A stretch of 64,000 nucleotides of DNA from Pseudoroseicyclus aestuarii (GCF_003217255.1 NZ_QJTE01000004.1:303405-367404), one strand, 5' to 3'; counted from the stretch's first letter, positions 18,995 through 28,059 are shown. The notes: generated by a model not told the origin, from the letters alone. Program-made: numbers and translations.

Positions 18995-20110
18995 TCAGGC
19001 GATCCCGCCGGAGACGAGGCCGCGCGCGATGCGGCGCCAGGCTTCGGAGATCGGGCCTTCCTTGGCCGCCACCGGCACGCCTTCGTCCCCCGACAGCCGG
19101 GTCTCGAGGTCGATCGGCAGGGCGCCCAGAAGCGGCGCGCCGATCTTCTCGGCCTCGGCGCGCACGCCGCCATGGCCGAAGATATGCGCCTCGTGCCCGC
19201 ACTCGGGACAGATGAAGAGAGACATGTTCTCGATCATCCCCAGGACGGGCGTCTTGAGGGTGGCGAACATGTCGATGGCCTTGCGCGCATCCAGAAGCGC
19301 CACGTCCTGCGGGGTCGAGACGACGATGGCGCCGGTCAGGGCGGTGCGCTGGCACAGGGTCAGCTGCACGTCGCCGGTGCCCGGCGGCAGATCGACGATC
19401 AGCACGTCGAGCTCGCCCCAGGCCACCTGCCCCAGCATCTGCTGCAGCGCGCCCATCAGCATCGGGCCGCGCCAGACCACCGCCTTGTCGGGATCGACCA
19501 TCAGCCCGATCGACATGACGGTGACGCCATGGGCGTGAAGCGGCTGGATGGTCTTGCCGTCCGGCGCGCTGACCGGCCCTTCGACCCCCATCATGCGCGG
19601 GATCGACGGGCCGTAGATATCGGCATCGAGCAGGCCGACCTTCCTCCCCTCGCGCGCGAGGGCGACGGCGAGGTTGGTCGAGACGGTGGATTTGCCGACG
19701 CCGCCCTTGCCGCTCGCCACGGCGAGGATGCGCTGCACGCCGGCGACGCGCTGCGGGCCCTGCTGCGGCGTCGGGTGGCGGCCGATCTTCAGGTTCGGCG
19801 GCTCCTGCCCCCCGCTCTGCTGTCCCGCGTCCTGCTGCGGCGCGGGCTTTTGCTGGGCCGGGCCATGCGCCGTCAGGATGACGCTGACACTCTCCACCCC
19901 CGGCAGGGAGGCCACGGCTCGCTCGGCCACGGCGCGCAGCGGCTCCATCCGGCCGGCGGCCTCGGCATCGGGCGCCTCGATGACGAAGCGGACGCGCCCC
20001 TCATCGAGGCTGAGCGCCCGCACCATATCGCTCGCGACCAGATCGCCGCCGCCGGGCAGCTCGATCCGCCGCAGCACCGCAAGCACCTCTTCCCTCGTCG
20101 CCATAGCCAT
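18995..20110 (-). CDS. mrp: Mrp/ApbC-type iron-sulfur carrier ATPase
   Basis: Mrp proteins are P-loop ATPases that bind and deliver [4Fe-4S] clusters. The 371-residue product has an N-terminal MIP18/DUF59-like domain (residues about 1-90, with the VLAVLRRIELPGG start and GRVRFVIEAPD). A Gln/Pro-rich linker follows (near residue 100-125). The deviant Walker A AVASGKGGVGKSTVSTNLAV begins near residue 130, followed by DADIYGPSIPRMMG. The two-cysteine cluster site SLFICPECGHEAHIFG lies near residue 300. I took the ATG at 20110; one at 20104 is equally possible. It is divergent from the DUF1127 gene. Confidence 0.93.
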   Translation of the reverse strand: MAMATREEVLAVLRRIELPGGGDLVASDMVRALSLDEGRVRFVIEAPDAEAAGRMEPLRAVAERAVASLPGVESVSVILTAHGPAQQKPAPQQDAGQQSGGQEPPNLKIGRHPTPQQGPQRVAGVQRILAVASGKGGVGKSTVSTNLAVALAREGRKVGLLDADIYGPSIPRMMGVEGPVSAPDGKTIQPLHAHGVTVMSIGLMVDPDKAVVWRGPMLMGALQQMLGQVAWGELDVLIVDLPPGTGDVQLTLCQRTALTGAIVVSTPQDVALLDARKAIDMFATLKTPVLGMIENMSLFICPECGHEAHIFGHGGVRAEAEKIGAPLLGALPIDLETRLSGDEGVPVAAKEGPISEAWRRIARGLVSGGIA

Positions 20111-20270
20111 CACCCGTTCGCATTTCGCCTCGTTTGGCGGCAACCATCCCCCGCCCGCGCCCAAGCTGCAAGCGGCCGGACTGATCGACGCTAACAGCCA
20201 CGAATATGCCTTATTTTCCTATGTCTTTTACCATGCAGTCGCTGCATAGCAGCATTGCCGAACGGAGGGA

Positions 20271-20300
20271 TTGTGCACTCGCAGCACATGGGCCAAATAC
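20271..20300 (+). promoter_or_regulatory. Possible promoter of the DUF1127/sRNA locus
   Basis: TTGTGC at 20271-20276 and AAATAC at 20295-20300 are separated by 18 bases and lie 85 bases before the DUF1127 ATG. The related R. sphaeroides locus is driven by alternative sigma factors RpoHI/RpoHII, whose promoters keep a TTG-type -35. The match here is weak and I offer it only as a candidate. A nearby 6-bp inverted repeat (ATGCAG/CTGCAT, 20233-20247) may be unrelated. Confidence 0.25.
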
Positions 20301-20384
20301 CTCTCAACGGCGCCGGGAACGACCCAGCGCCTCACGACGAAGGGTCCCAATCCGGGGACCCCGAACAGATGGAAGGGTACTAAC

Positions 20385-20600
20385 ATGGCCTACGCAACCG
20401 ACACCCGCACCCTGGGCACCCCCACCTTCGGCCAGCGCGTCTCGGCGGTCCGTGCGACCCTTGCCGACCGTGCCGCGAAGAACAAGGTGTACCGCACCAC
20501 CATGGTCGAGCTGGGCGCCCTGAGCGACCGTGACCTCGCCGACCTCGGCATCGCGCGGTCGATGATCAAGGGCATCGCCTACGAGGCGGCCTACAAATAA
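20385..20600 (+). CDS. DUF1127 small protein (CcaF1-like)
   Basis: This 71-residue basic protein starts MAYATDTRTLGTPTFGQRV and ends with the DUF1127 helix region MVELGALSDRDLADLGIARS. In R. sphaeroides a DUF1127 protein encoded directly ahead of the CcsR sRNAs (RSP_6037, CcaF1) binds RNA and takes part in sRNA maturation. The same position here, 16 bases upstream of the hairpin array, makes this the likely equivalent. I chose the ATG at 20385 because it has GGAAGG about eight bases ahead. The longer frame starting at 20271 would place noncoding leader in the protein. Confidence 0.9.
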   Translation: MAYATDTRTLGTPTFGQRVSAVRATLADRAAKNKVYRTTMVELGALSDRDLADLGIARSMIKGIAYEAAYK

Positions 20601-20616
20601 GGTTTCGAGTTTCGAT

Positions 20617-21073
20617 ACGGATCCTCCTCCTCCCTGATCCGTTTCGATACCGGCGCCGCGCTTCACCTCCTCCCGAGGCGCAGTGTCACAAGGCGGCGAC
20701 CCCCTCCTCCTCCCTGGGGTCGCCGCTTTAAGAAATACCGGGATACGTCGGCCCCTCCTCCTCCCTGGGCTGACGGTACCTCGGCGGCGCTCCCCTCCTC
20801 CTCCCTAGGAGTGCCGCCAACGGAATACCGAAGCGGCCCCTCCTCCTCCCTGGGCCGCCTAGGGTCGGCGGCAGCTCCCTCCTCCTCCCTGGAGCTGCCG
20901 CCCCACGTTATCCGCAACGGCCCCTCCTCCTCCCTGGGTCGTTGAGGTCTGGCGGCGGCCCCCTCCTCCTCCCTGGGGTCGCTTCCACCATACGCTTCGG
21001 CCCCTCCTCCTCCCTGGGCCGGATGCGCAGAAAGAGACGGCGGCGCCCCTCCTCCTCCCTGGGCGTCGTCGTT
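20617..21073 (+). ncRNA. Array of 11 CCTCCTCCC-loop hairpins (CcsR/cuckoo sRNA locus)
   Basis: Eleven consecutive stem-loops each expose CCTCCTCCC in the loop. Outer limits are 20617-20642, 20658-20681, 20693-20726, 20747-20774, 20783-20818, 20833-20858, 20867-20902, 20915-20944, 20951-20986, 20996-21023 and 21036-21073. Nine loops are exactly CTCCTCCTCCCT; hairpin 2 has ACCTCCTCCC and hairpin 5 two extra bases. The stems differ in sequence but stay self-complementary, with compensating changes such as GCGGCGACCCC/GGGGTCGCCGC against GGCGGCAGCTCC/GGAGCTGCCGCC. From hairpin 3 on, long stems (11-13 bp) alternate with short ones (7-9 bp). CcsR sRNAs each have two such hairpins, so this array could yield five or six sRNAs processed from one transcript with the DUF1127 mRNA. 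The loop motif is complementary to purine-rich Shine-Dalgarno-like sequences. Confidence 0.9.
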
Positions 21074-21079
21074 TTTTTT
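21036..21079 (+). terminator. Rho-independent terminator of the sRNA array
   Basis: The last hairpin has a 13-bp stem (21036-21048 with 21061-21073, including three G-T pairs), the CTCCTCCTCCCT loop, and a run of eight T residues at 21072-21079. It serves both as the final motif hairpin and as the terminator for the plus-strand transcript. It ends 18 bases before the convergent Lrp stop. Confidence 0.9.
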
Positions 21080-21097
21080 CGTCCAGCGGGCAGGATT

Positions 21098-21547
21098 TCA
21101 GGCGCGGCTGTCCTTGGCACTTCCAAGGACGATATGACTGGTGATCGAGCGGACCTCGCGGATCGTGCCGAGCACGTCGTCGTGGAAGGCCTTGTAGCTG
21201 CGCATGTCCGAGGTCTCGACCCGCAGCAGGTATTCGAAGGCGCCGGCGATGTTGTGGCATTCCACCACTTCCGGCACCGGGGCCAGCGCCGCCTCGAAGG
21301 CGCGCTGCGCGGCGCGCGAATGGGATGAGAGGCCGACGGCGACACAGACGATGAAGCCGCGGCCCGCCGTTTCGGCATCGAGGCGGGCGCGGTAGCCGCG
21401 GATTACCCCGCTGCGCTCGAGCTCCTGCACCCGGCGCAGGCAGGCCGAGGGCGACAGGCCGACCGCCTGTGCCAGCGCCTGGTTGCTGATCCGCCCATCC
21501 TCGGAAAGGATCTGCAGGATCTTGTGCGTTATCGAGTCATGTTGCAT
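21098..21547 (-). CDS. Lrp/AsnC family transcriptional regulator
   Basis: The 149-residue protein has the N-terminal HTH (KILQILSEDGRISNQALAQA then VGLSPSACLRRVQELERSG) and a C-terminal RAM ligand-binding domain (YRARLDAETAGRGFIVCVAV and CHNIAGAFEYLLRVETSDM). Lrp/AsnC proteins sense amino acids. The gene is divergent from a LysE/RhtB exporter 75 bases away, so it likely controls that exporter in response to an amino acid. The ATG at 21547 gives the canonical N-terminus. Confidence 0.93.
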   Translation of the reverse strand: MQHDSITHKILQILSEDGRISNQALAQAVGLSPSACLRRVQELERSGVIRGYRARLDAETAGRGFIVCVAVGLSSHSRAAQRAFEAALAPVPEVVECHNIAGAFEYLLRVETSDMRSYKAFHDDVLGTIREVRSITSHIVLGSAKDSRA

Positions 21548-21622
21548 CCTGATTGCAGAGATTAGCGGGGCTCTCCGCATCTTTGCAATTTCATTCGGCC
21601 CGGCACGACAGAGGATGACGGC

Positions 21623-22219
21623 ATGACATCCCTGATCCCCGCCCTTGCCGGCTTTGCCGTAGTCGCCCTCTTCACGCCCGGACCCAACAACCTGATGCTC
21701 ATGGCCTCGGGCGCGACATTCGGCTTTCGCCGGACGCTGCCGCATATGGCGGGAATCGTCCTCGGCTTTTCGCTGATGATCGCGCTGGTGGGGCTGGGGC
21801 TGGCCGGGCTCTTTGCCGCGCTGCCCTGGCTGACGCTGGTGCTGAAGGCGCTGGCGATCCTGTTCCTGGGCTGGATGGCCTACCGGATCGCCACGGCCGC
21901 CCCGCGCGAGCCGGGCGAGGCGGCGCCGGACCGGCATCCGCTGAGCCTTCTGCAGGCGGCGGCTTTCCAATGGGTCAATCCCAAGGCCTGGGCGCTGGCG
22001 CTGACGGCGACTACCGTCTACCTGCCGCAGCGCGATCTGGCGGGCATCCTTCTGGCCTCGGGGGTCTTCTTCGGCGTGGGCCTCTTCTCGACCACGACCT
22101 GGGCGGCCCTGGGCGAGGCGATGGGTCGGCTGCTGACCGACCCGCGGCGGGCGCGGGCCTTCAACATCGCGATGGCCCTGCTGCTGATCGCGACTCTCTG
22201 GCCGATTCTCAGGCACTGA
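21623..22219 (+). CDS. LysE/RhtB family amino acid exporter
   Basis: This 198-residue inner membrane protein has six likely spans and the family N-terminus VALFTPGPNNLMLMASGATFG. It also has QWVNPKAWALAL near residue 113. The family exports amino acids such as lysine, homoserine or threonine; the substrate here cannot be read from sequence. The divergent Lrp-type gene is the probable regulator. The ATG at 21623 follows an AGAGGATG-type site and is close to the first span. Confidence 0.93.
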   Translation: MTSLIPALAGFAVVALFTPGPNNLMLMASGATFGFRRTLPHMAGIVLGFSLMIALVGLGLAGLFAALPWLTLVLKALAILFLGWMAYRIATAAPREPGEAAPDRHPLSLLQAAAFQWVNPKAWALALTATTVYLPQRDLAGILLASGVFFGVGLFSTTTWAALGEAMGRLLTDPRRARAFNIAMALLLIATLWPILRH

Positions 22220-22228
22220 ACGCGCGAA

Positions 22229-22300
22229 GGGGGGCTGCCGCCCCCCTCGCCCCTCGCGGGGCTCACCCCCCGCGAGTATTTTCGGGAAACATGAAGGAGG
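22229..22300 (+). repeat. Dispersed intergenic repeat, copy 2
   Basis: GGGGGGCTGCCGCCCCCCTC hairpin, C-rich middle, then CCCCCCGCGAGTATTTTCGG with GAAACATGAAGG. It fills the gap between the convergent lysE-type gene and yebC, where it may serve as a two-way terminator. Confidence 0.65.
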
Positions 22301-22301
22301 C

Positions 22302-23051
22302 TCAGCTCTCCTCGAACTGCTGCATCACCTCGTCCGAGGCCTCGAAATTGGTGGTGACGGTCTGCACGTCGTCGTCGTCCTCGAGCGTCTCGACCAGCTT
22401 CATCAGCTTCTGCACGCCGTCGAGGTCGAGATCGGTGCGGGTCTGGGGGCGCCAGATCAGCTTCGTGCTCTCGCTTTCGCCGAGCTGCTCCTCGAGCTTG
22501 GCGGCGACTTCGGCGAGATCGGTGTCGGCGCAGACGATCCAGTGGTTCTCATCGTCCGATTCGACATCCTCGGCGCCGGCCTCGATGGCGGCGAGCATCA
22601 CGGTATCGGCGTCGCCCACGCTGGCGGGATAGGTGATCTGGCCCTTGCGGTCGAACATGAAGCCGACGGAGCCGGTCTCGCCGAGGTTGCCGCCGTTCTT
22701 GCCGAAGGTGGAGCGGACGTTGGAGGCGGTGCGGTTGCGGTTGTCGGTCAGCGCCTCGACGATGACGGCCACGCCCGAGGGGCCGTAGCCCTCGTAGCGG
22801 ATCGCCTCGTAGGTATCGGCGTCACCGCCCTGCGACTTCTTGATCGCGCGGTCGATCACGTCCTTGGGCATGGACTGGCCGCGCGCTTCCTTGACCGCCA
22901 TGCGCAGGCGCGGGTTCTTCTCGGGATCGGGGTCGCCCATCTTGGCGGCGACGGTGATCTCCTTGGACAGCTTCGAGAACAGCTTGGACCGCGCGGCATC
23001 CTGGCGGCCCTTGCGGTGCTGGATGTTGGCCCATTTGGAATGGCCGGCCAT
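22302..23051 (-). CDS. YebC/PmpR family protein
   Basis: The 249-residue protein starts [19 protein letters not shown], the conserved N-terminus of the YebC/TACO1 family, and carries [20 protein letters not shown] near residue 87 and [14 protein letters not shown] near residue 118. Members act as transcriptional regulators or, as shown more recently, help ribosomes translate difficult (proline-rich) stretches. Length is normal. It is a single gene transcribed toward repeat copy 2. Confidence 0.96.
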   Translation of the reverse strand: MAGHSKWANIQHRKGRQDAARSKLFSKLSKEITVAAKMGDPDPEKNPRLRMAVKEARGQSMPKDVIDRAIKKSQGGDADTYEAIRYEGYGPSGVAVIVEALTDNRNRTASNVRSTFGKNGGNLGETGSVGFMFDRKGQITYPASVGDADTVMLAAIEAGAEDVESDDENHWIVCADTDLAEVAAKLEEQLGESESTKLIWRPQTRTDLDLDGVQKLMKLVETLEDDDDVQTVTTNFEASDEVMQQFEES

Positions 23052-23148
23052 GGGCGAACCTCCTTGATGACGGTTGAACGGCGCCTGCTTTATCCCATCG
23101 CCCCCGGTCTCGGCAAGGCGGCTCGCGCGCGGGGAAGGAGGGGCGCGG

Positions 23149-24927
23149 TCAGAGCGGGAAGAGGAGCGGGATCACCACCGCCGCCGTCGCCGCGGTCAGC
23201 AGGTTCAGCGGCACGCCGATGCGCAGGAAGTCGGCGAAGCGGTAGCCCCCGGGCCCGTAGACCAGCGTGTTGGTCTGGTAGCCGATCGGGGTCGCGAAGC
23301 TGGCCGAGGCGCCGAGCATGACCGCCACCACCAGCGGGTGGTATTCAACCTGCAACGCCGTCGCGAGGCCCAGCGCCACCGGCGTCAGGATCACCGCCAC
23401 GGCGTTGTTGGACACCACCTCCGTCAGGGTCGAGGCGATGAGGTAGACCACGAGGACCAGCGCCCAGGGCGGCAGCGTGCCCAGATGCGGCGTCAGCCAG
23501 CCCACCGCCAGCTCGACCGCGCCGGAATGGTCGAGGCCGGCCCCCACCGCCAGCATCGCGAAGATCAGCGCCAGGAGCCGCCCGTCGATGAAGCCGAAGG
23601 CCTCGTCGGCATCGATGCAGCCGGTCAGCAGCACGATCGCGACGCCGATATAGGCCAGCGGCGCGATGGGCGCGAGTTCCAGCGCCGAAAGCCCGACGAT
23701 CCCCAGCAGCACGGCGAGGACGATCGGCGCATGGCTGCGGCGAAAGGCGCGCACCGTCGGCTGCGCGACATTGACGAGGTTCTGCTCGGCCGCGAGGCGC
23801 TGGATGTCGGCGGGCGCCCCCTCGAGGAGGAGGGTATCGCCGACGCGCACCACGAGATCGTCGATCTGCCGGCCGATGTTCCTGTCGCGGCGGTGCACCG
23901 CCAGCGGGTAGACGCCGTAGCGCCGGCGCAGCGCGAGGCTGCCGAGGCGGCGCCCGACCATGCCGCAGTCGGGGCTGATCAGCACCTCCACGGTCGTCGT
24001 CTCGACCGCCGAGATCTGGTCCACCCGCTTGAGCGACTTGTTCGCCTGCAGGGACAGCAGCTCGGTCATCTGGGTGCGCAGAACGACGCGGTCGCCGACC
24101 TGCAGCGTCACCGCCGTGAGATCGCGGCGCAGCGACTGCTCGCCGCGGATCACGTCGATCAGCCGCACGCCCGGACGCTTGAACAGCTGCACGTCCAGCA
24201 CCTCGCGTCCGACGAGGTTCGATTCGGGCGGAATCACCGCCTCGGTGAAGAAGCGCATCTTGGACCGGTCGGTCAGCATGCCCGCCATCGACTCGCGGTT
24301 GGGCAGCAGGTGCCGGCCCACCAGCGCGAGGTAGGCGACGGCGACGACGGCCAGGGCGCTGCCGGCCAGCGTGATCTCGAAGATGCCGAAGGGCGGCAGA
24401 CCCGAGGCCTGGACCACCCCGTCGACAAGCAGGTTCGTCGAGGTGCCGATCAGCGTCAGCATGCCGCCGAAGATCGCGAAATAGCTGAGCGGAATTAGCA
24501 GCTTGGAGGGCTGGGAGCCCATCTCCGAGGCGAGGCGGACGAAGATCGGGATCATCACCACGACGATCGGCGTGTTGTTCACGAAGGCCGAGAGCGCCAG
24601 CACCGTCAGCGTCAGAACCGCGAGCGTCCGCTTCGGCCTGCTGCGCACGTGCCGCGCCGCCTGCGCCGAAAGCCAGTCGAGCCCGCCGGTGCGAACCATG
24701 GCGCCGACGATCACGAAGAGCGCCGCGATGGTCCAGGGCGCGGGATTGGCGAAGACCGCCTGCGCATCCGCCAGCGGCAGGATGCCCAGAAGCAGCATCG
24801 CGATGGCGCCGGTGATCGCCACCACCTCGACGGGATAGGCCTCGCGCAGGAAGGCGATGAACATGGCCGCGACGATGACGAGGGCGGCGATGGGCGCGAC
24901 GGAGGCAGGGAGAACGGCGCCGAACAT
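23149..24927 (-). CDS. SLC13/DASS-type permease with TrkA-C domains
   Basis: This 592-residue inner membrane transporter has an N-terminal bundle (residues about 1-190) with [19 protein letters not shown] soluble middle part (about 205-380) holds two TrkA-C/RCK-like segments ([20 protein letters not shown] and [20 protein letters not shown]). A C-terminal bundle follows, with [19 protein letters not shown] and [20 protein letters not shown]. The repeated SNN/NNTP motifs are the substrate and Na+ sites of the DASS family. Relatives move sulfate, dicarboxylates or citrate; the substrate here is not decided. It overlaps the EamA gene stop by one base and is probably co-transcribed with it and YmdB. 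Confidence 0.92.
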   Translation of the reverse strand: MFGAVLPASVAPIAALVIVAAMFIAFLREAYPVEVVAITGAIAMLLLGILPLADAQAVFANPAPWTIAALFVIVGAMVRTGGLDWLSAQAARHVRSRPKRTLAVLTLTVLALSAFVNNTPIVVVMIPIFVRLASEMGSQPSKLLIPLSYFAIFGGMLTLIGTSTNLLVDGVVQASGLPPFGIFEITLAGSALAVVAVAYLALVGRHLLPNRESMAGMLTDRSKMRFFTEAVIPPESNLVGREVLDVQLFKRPGVRLIDVIRGEQSLRRDLTAVTLQVGDRVVLRTQMTELLSLQANKSLKRVDQISAVETTTVEVLISPDCGMVGRRLGSLALRRRYGVYPLAVHRRDRNIGRQIDDLVVRVGDTLLLEGAPADIQRLAAEQNLVNVAQPTVRAFRRSHAPIVLAVLLGIVGLSALELAPIAPLAYIGVAIVLLTGCIDADEAFGFIDGRLLALIFAMLAVGAGLDHSGAVELAVGWLTPHLGTLPPWALVLVVYLIASTLTEVVSNNAVAVILTPVALGLATALQVEYHPLVVAVMLGASASFATPIGYQTNTLVYGPGGYRFADFLRIGVPLNLLTAATAAVVIPLLFPL

Positions 24928-25871
24928 CAGGGGATCGCTCCTTCGCTGGGCCGCACATCGGGCTCCGGCTCCCGCGGTCGCACGAGGGCCACGCCCGACA
25001 GCATGAGCGCCAGCGCCGCCCAGATCCACAGCGAATAGCGCTCGCCCAGCAGGGCCATCGACCACAGGACGCCGCCGCCGGTGACGAAATAGCTGATCTG
25101 CGCGGCGAAGACGGCGCCGGCGCGGCCCACCAGCCAGACGTAGCCCGCGTAGATCAGCGCGCTCGAGACGGCGAGGATCGGCAGCGCGACATGGCCGGCG
25201 TCCCAGGGCGGCGCCACGCTCATCCCCTGCCCCGTGCCCAGCGCCAGCGGCCAGGTGATCAGCGCGCTGATCGTCGAGGCGCCCGCCAGCGCCTGCACGG
25301 CGTCGAGGCCCTGCATGCCCCAGCGGGCGATCACGTTCCCCTCGACCGCGTAAAGGAGGGGCGCCAGGAGGGCGAGCGGGATGAAAAGCGCCTCCGACCC
25401 CGCCGGCAGCGCGGCCTCGGGCAGCGCGATCAGCACCACGCCGCCGATCCCGAAAAGCACGCCCAGCGCCCGCGCCGCGCTCAGCCTGTCATTGCCCAGC
25501 GCCAGAGCCATCGGCAGCGCGAAAAGCGGGACCGAGGCGATGACGATGGCCACGACCCCCGCCGGCAGATGCCCGACGGCGACGTAGCTGGCCGCATTGG
25601 GCAGCACCGATCCGCTGAGCGAGAGGAAGAGCCACAGCCAGAGCCGCCGGCGCGTGATGCGCGGCATCCGGCCCCGCAGCACGCAGATGCCCCAGAGAAG
25701 GCCAGCCGAGATAAGGTTCTGCCAGGCCATGATGCCCAGCACTGCATGGCCTTCGCTGCGCAGGATCTTCGACAGCGGCTGCGACAGCCCCCAGGCCAGC
25801 CCCATCGCCACCAGCGCCAGCACGAGGGCCAGCGCGCCGCGGCGGGTGGCGGCCGGCGGCAGCGCGGTCAT
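24927..25871 (-). CDS. EamA/DMT family transporter
   Basis: This 314-residue protein has ten likely membrane spans arranged as two EamA repeats. The first begins near MGLAWGLSQPLSKILRSEG, the second near LLAPLLYAVEGNVIARWG. It probably exports a small metabolite, substrate unknown. The ATG at 25871 overlaps the YmdB stop (ATGA), and its own stop overlaps the SLC13 start, so the three genes form a tight unit. The frame continues upstream only as YmdB shadow. Confidence 0.92.
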   Translation of the reverse strand: MTALPPAATRRGALALVLALVAMGLAWGLSQPLSKILRSEGHAVLGIMAWQNLISAGLLWGICVLRGRMPRITRRRLWLWLFLSLSGSVLPNAASYVAVGHLPAGVVAIVIASVPLFALPMALALGNDRLSAARALGVLFGIGGVVLIALPEAALPAGSEALFIPLALLAPLLYAVEGNVIARWGMQGLDAVQALAGASTISALITWPLALGTGQGMSVAPPWDAGHVALPILAVSSALIYAGYVWLVGRAGAVFAAQISYFVTGGGVLWSMALLGERYSLWIWAALALMLSGVALVRPREPEPDVRPSEGAIP

Positions 25872-26689
25872 GCCGCCTGCGGGCCCGAGGGCTGCAGCCG
25901 CCCGCCCTGCCGCACCGGGCAGACAAGCGTGGCGGCGCCGGTGCGGTCGTCGGTCTCGACGTAGACCCCGCAAAGCGTGACGCTGTCCATCGCGGGCTCG
26001 AAGCGGCCCTTGGACATGCCGGTGACGAAGCGGCGCATCGGCTCCTCCTTCTGCATGCCGATGACGCTGTCGTAATCGCCGCACATGCCGGCATCGGTCA
26101 GGTAGGCGGTACCGCCCGGCAGGATCATCGCGTCGGAGGTGGGCACATGGGTATGGGTGCCGACGGCGCAGCTGACGCGGCCGGCGCACCAATGGCCCAT
26201 GCCCATCTTCTCGCTCGTCGCCTCGCAGTGGATGTCGATCAGGCTGGCCTGCACCATGCCGCCGCGCGGATGCGCCTTCAGCACCGGATCGAGCGCCGAG
26301 AAGGGATCGTCGTAGGGCCGCGACATGAAGACCTGCCCCAGCGCCTGCGCCACCAGCACCTTGCGGCCCCGGCTCGCCTCGAAGACGCCGTGCCCGCGGC
26401 CCGGCGCAACCTTGGAGAAGTTCAGCGGGCGGATGATGCGCGGCTCGGTCTCGATGTAGCTCAGCATGTCCTTCTGGTCGAAGGCATGGTCGCCCAGCGT
26501 GATGACATCGGCGCCGGCGGCGAGGATGCCCTTGGCATGCTCCGCGTTCAGCCCGCGCCCGCCGGTCGCGTTCTCGCCGTTGACGACGACGAAATCCAGC
26601 TTCCAGGCCTCCCGCAGGCCGGGGAGCATCTGCGCGACGGCCTCGCGGCCACCGCGCCCCATCACGTCACCAAGGAACAACAGTCTCAT
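25868..26689 (-). CDS. YmdB-type metallophosphoesterase (TIGR00282 family)
   Basis: The 273-residue protein has the calcineurin-like motifs in the order expected of the YmdB family: FLGDVMGRGGREAV at the start, VVNGENATGGRG near residue 35, TLGDHAFDQKDM near residue 64, DIHCEATSEK near residue 153 and VGTHTHVPTSDAMI near residue 177. Bacillus YmdB is a 2',3'-cyclic nucleotide phosphodiesterase. It is the first gene of the YmdB-EamA-SLC13 unit. Confidence 0.92.
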   Translation of the reverse strand: MRLLFLGDVMGRGGREAVAQMLPGLREAWKLDFVVVNGENATGGRGLNAEHAKGILAAGADVITLGDHAFDQKDMLSYIETEPRIIRPLNFSKVAPGRGHGVFEASRGRKVLVAQALGQVFMSRPYDDPFSALDPVLKAHPRGGMVQASLIDIHCEATSEKMGMGHWCAGRVSCAVGTHTHVPTSDAMILPGGTAYLTDAGMCGDYDSVIGMQKEEPMRRFVTGMSKGRFEPAMDSVTLCGVYVETDDRTGAATLVCPVRQGGRLQPSGPQAA

Positions 26690-26770
26690 GTGCCGGCCCT
26701 AGCGAGACGCGGTGTCTGCGACAAGCCTGCATCCCGCGCCCGGTCCCTCTCGTGGCGGCGCCGCTACAGC

Positions 26771-26827
26771 GCCCCCTTCTTCTCTTTCAAAATATCCCGC
26801 GGGGGTCCGGGGGCGCGAAGCCCCCGG
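26771..26827 (-). repeat. Dispersed intergenic repeat, copy 4 (reverse orientation)
   Basis: Read on the minus strand it shows CCGGGGGCTTCGCGCCCCCG, then CCCCCGCGGGATATTTTGAA followed by AGAGAAGAAGG, the same order as the other copies. It sits between YmdB and the alcohol dehydrogenase gene, both on the minus strand. Confidence 0.6.
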
Positions 26828-26861
26828 TTCCTTGGCCGCAGCTCGGCGCCATCGCCGCAAA

Positions 26862-28049
26862 TCAGGCCGCGGCGGCCATGCCGGGCTTCAGGACCACCTT
26901 GGTCCATTCGTCCTGCTTGTCCTTGAAGTTGCGGTAGCCGGTCGGCGCGTCCTCAAGGGACAGGCGGTGCGAGATCAGGAAGGTCGTGTCGATCTGCCCC
27001 TCCTGGATCCGGCGCAGCAGGTCGTGGGTGTACTTCTGCACATGGGTTTGCCCCGTGCGCAGCTGCAGCCCCTTCTGCATCAGCGCGCCCAGCGGGAACT
27101 TGTCCGCGAAGCCGCCGTAGACGCCGGGCATGGAGACACGCCCGCCCTTGCGGCAGGCCATGATCGCCATGCGCAGTGCATGCGGCGCGTCCGCGCCAAG
27201 GCCGACGGTCTGCTTGGCGCTGTCGAGGATGGAATCGGGCGCGAAGCCGTGGCTTTCCATGCCCACCGCGTCGATGACCGCGTCGGGGCCGATGCCGCCC
27301 GTCATCTCGCGCAGCGCCTCGAGGACGTGGGTGCGGCTGTAGTCGATCACCTCGGCGCCCATCTGCCGCGCCAGCTCCAGCCGGCGGGGGTGGTGGTCGA
27401 TGGCGATGACCCTTTCGGCGCCCATGATGCGCGCCGATTGCACAGCAAACAGACCAACGGGCCCGGCGCCCCAGACGGCGACGGTATCGCCCGGCTCGAT
27501 CTCGGCATTCTCGGCCGCCATCCAGCCGGTCGGCAGGATGTCCGACAGGAACAGGACCTCGTCGTCCTCCATCCCCTCGGGGATCACGATGGGGCCGACG
27601 TCGGAATAGGGCACGCGCACGTATTCCGCCTGCCCGCCCGGATAGCCCCCCGCGAGGTGCGAGAAGCCGAAGAGGCCCGAGAGGGCATGACCAAATAGCG
27701 GCTCGGTCAGGTCCTGCTTCTCGGCGGGGTTGGAGTTGTCGCAGGCCGAGAACTGCTGCTTGAGGCAGTGGAAGCACTGCCCGCAGGAGATGGTGAAGGG
27801 CACGACGACGCGCTGCCCCTTCTTGAGGGTGCTGCCGGGGCCGGTCTCGACCACCCGGCCCATGAATTCGTGGCCCAGGATGTCGCCGCCCATCAGGCCC
27901 GGGATCACCCCGTCGTAAAGGTGGAGGTCCGAGCCACAGATCGCGGTCGAGGTGATCTCGAGGATCGCGTCGCGGGGGTTCACGATCTCGGGGTCGGGCA
28001 CCGTATCGACGCGGACGTCGTGGGCCCCATGGTAGGTCAATGCTCGCAT
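26862..28049 (-). CDS. Zinc-dependent alcohol dehydrogenase
   Basis: The 395-residue medium-chain dehydrogenase has the catalytic zinc site [10 protein letters not shown] near residue 38 and [12 protein letters not shown] near residue 60. Structural zinc cysteines lie in [15 protein letters not shown] near residue 89, and the NAD(P) motif [16 protein letters not shown] near residue 188. The long insertion between zinc site and Rossmann fold resembles the formaldehyde dehydrogenase-like branch of MDR enzymes. Substrate is not known. The SRPBCC gene lies 10 bases upstream, so the two are likely co-transcribed. Confidence 0.93.
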   Translation of the reverse strand: MRALTYHGAHDVRVDTVPDPEIVNPRDAILEITSTAICGSDLHLYDGVIPGLMGGDILGHEFMGRVVETGPGSTLKKGQRVVVPFTISCGQCFHCLKQQFSACDNSNPAEKQDLTEPLFGHALSGLFGFSHLAGGYPGGQAEYVRVPYSDVGPIVIPEGMEDDEVLFLSDILPTGWMAAENAEIEPGDTVAVWGAGPVGLFAVQSARIMGAERVIAIDHHPRRLELARQMGAEVIDYSRTHVLEALREMTGGIGPDAVIDAVGMESHGFAPDSILDSAKQTVGLGADAPHALRMAIMACRKGGRVSMPGVYGGFADKFPLGALMQKGLQLRTGQTHVQKYTHDLLRRIQEGQIDTTFLISHRLSLEDAPTGYRNFKDKQDEWTKVVLKPGMAAAA

Positions 28050-28059
28050 GACTGTCTCC

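Noticed and set aside
20617..21079. CRISPR array
   Set aside because: The constant part is only about 12 bases, unit length varies, and the variable parts are self-complementary flanks rather than spacers; no cas genes are present.
20663..21378. Minus-strand frames with REEEG repeats across the hairpin array, looking like a repetitive protein
   Set aside because: The repeat is the translation of the CCTCCTCCC loops; no proper start, and structure on the plus strand explains the sequence fully.
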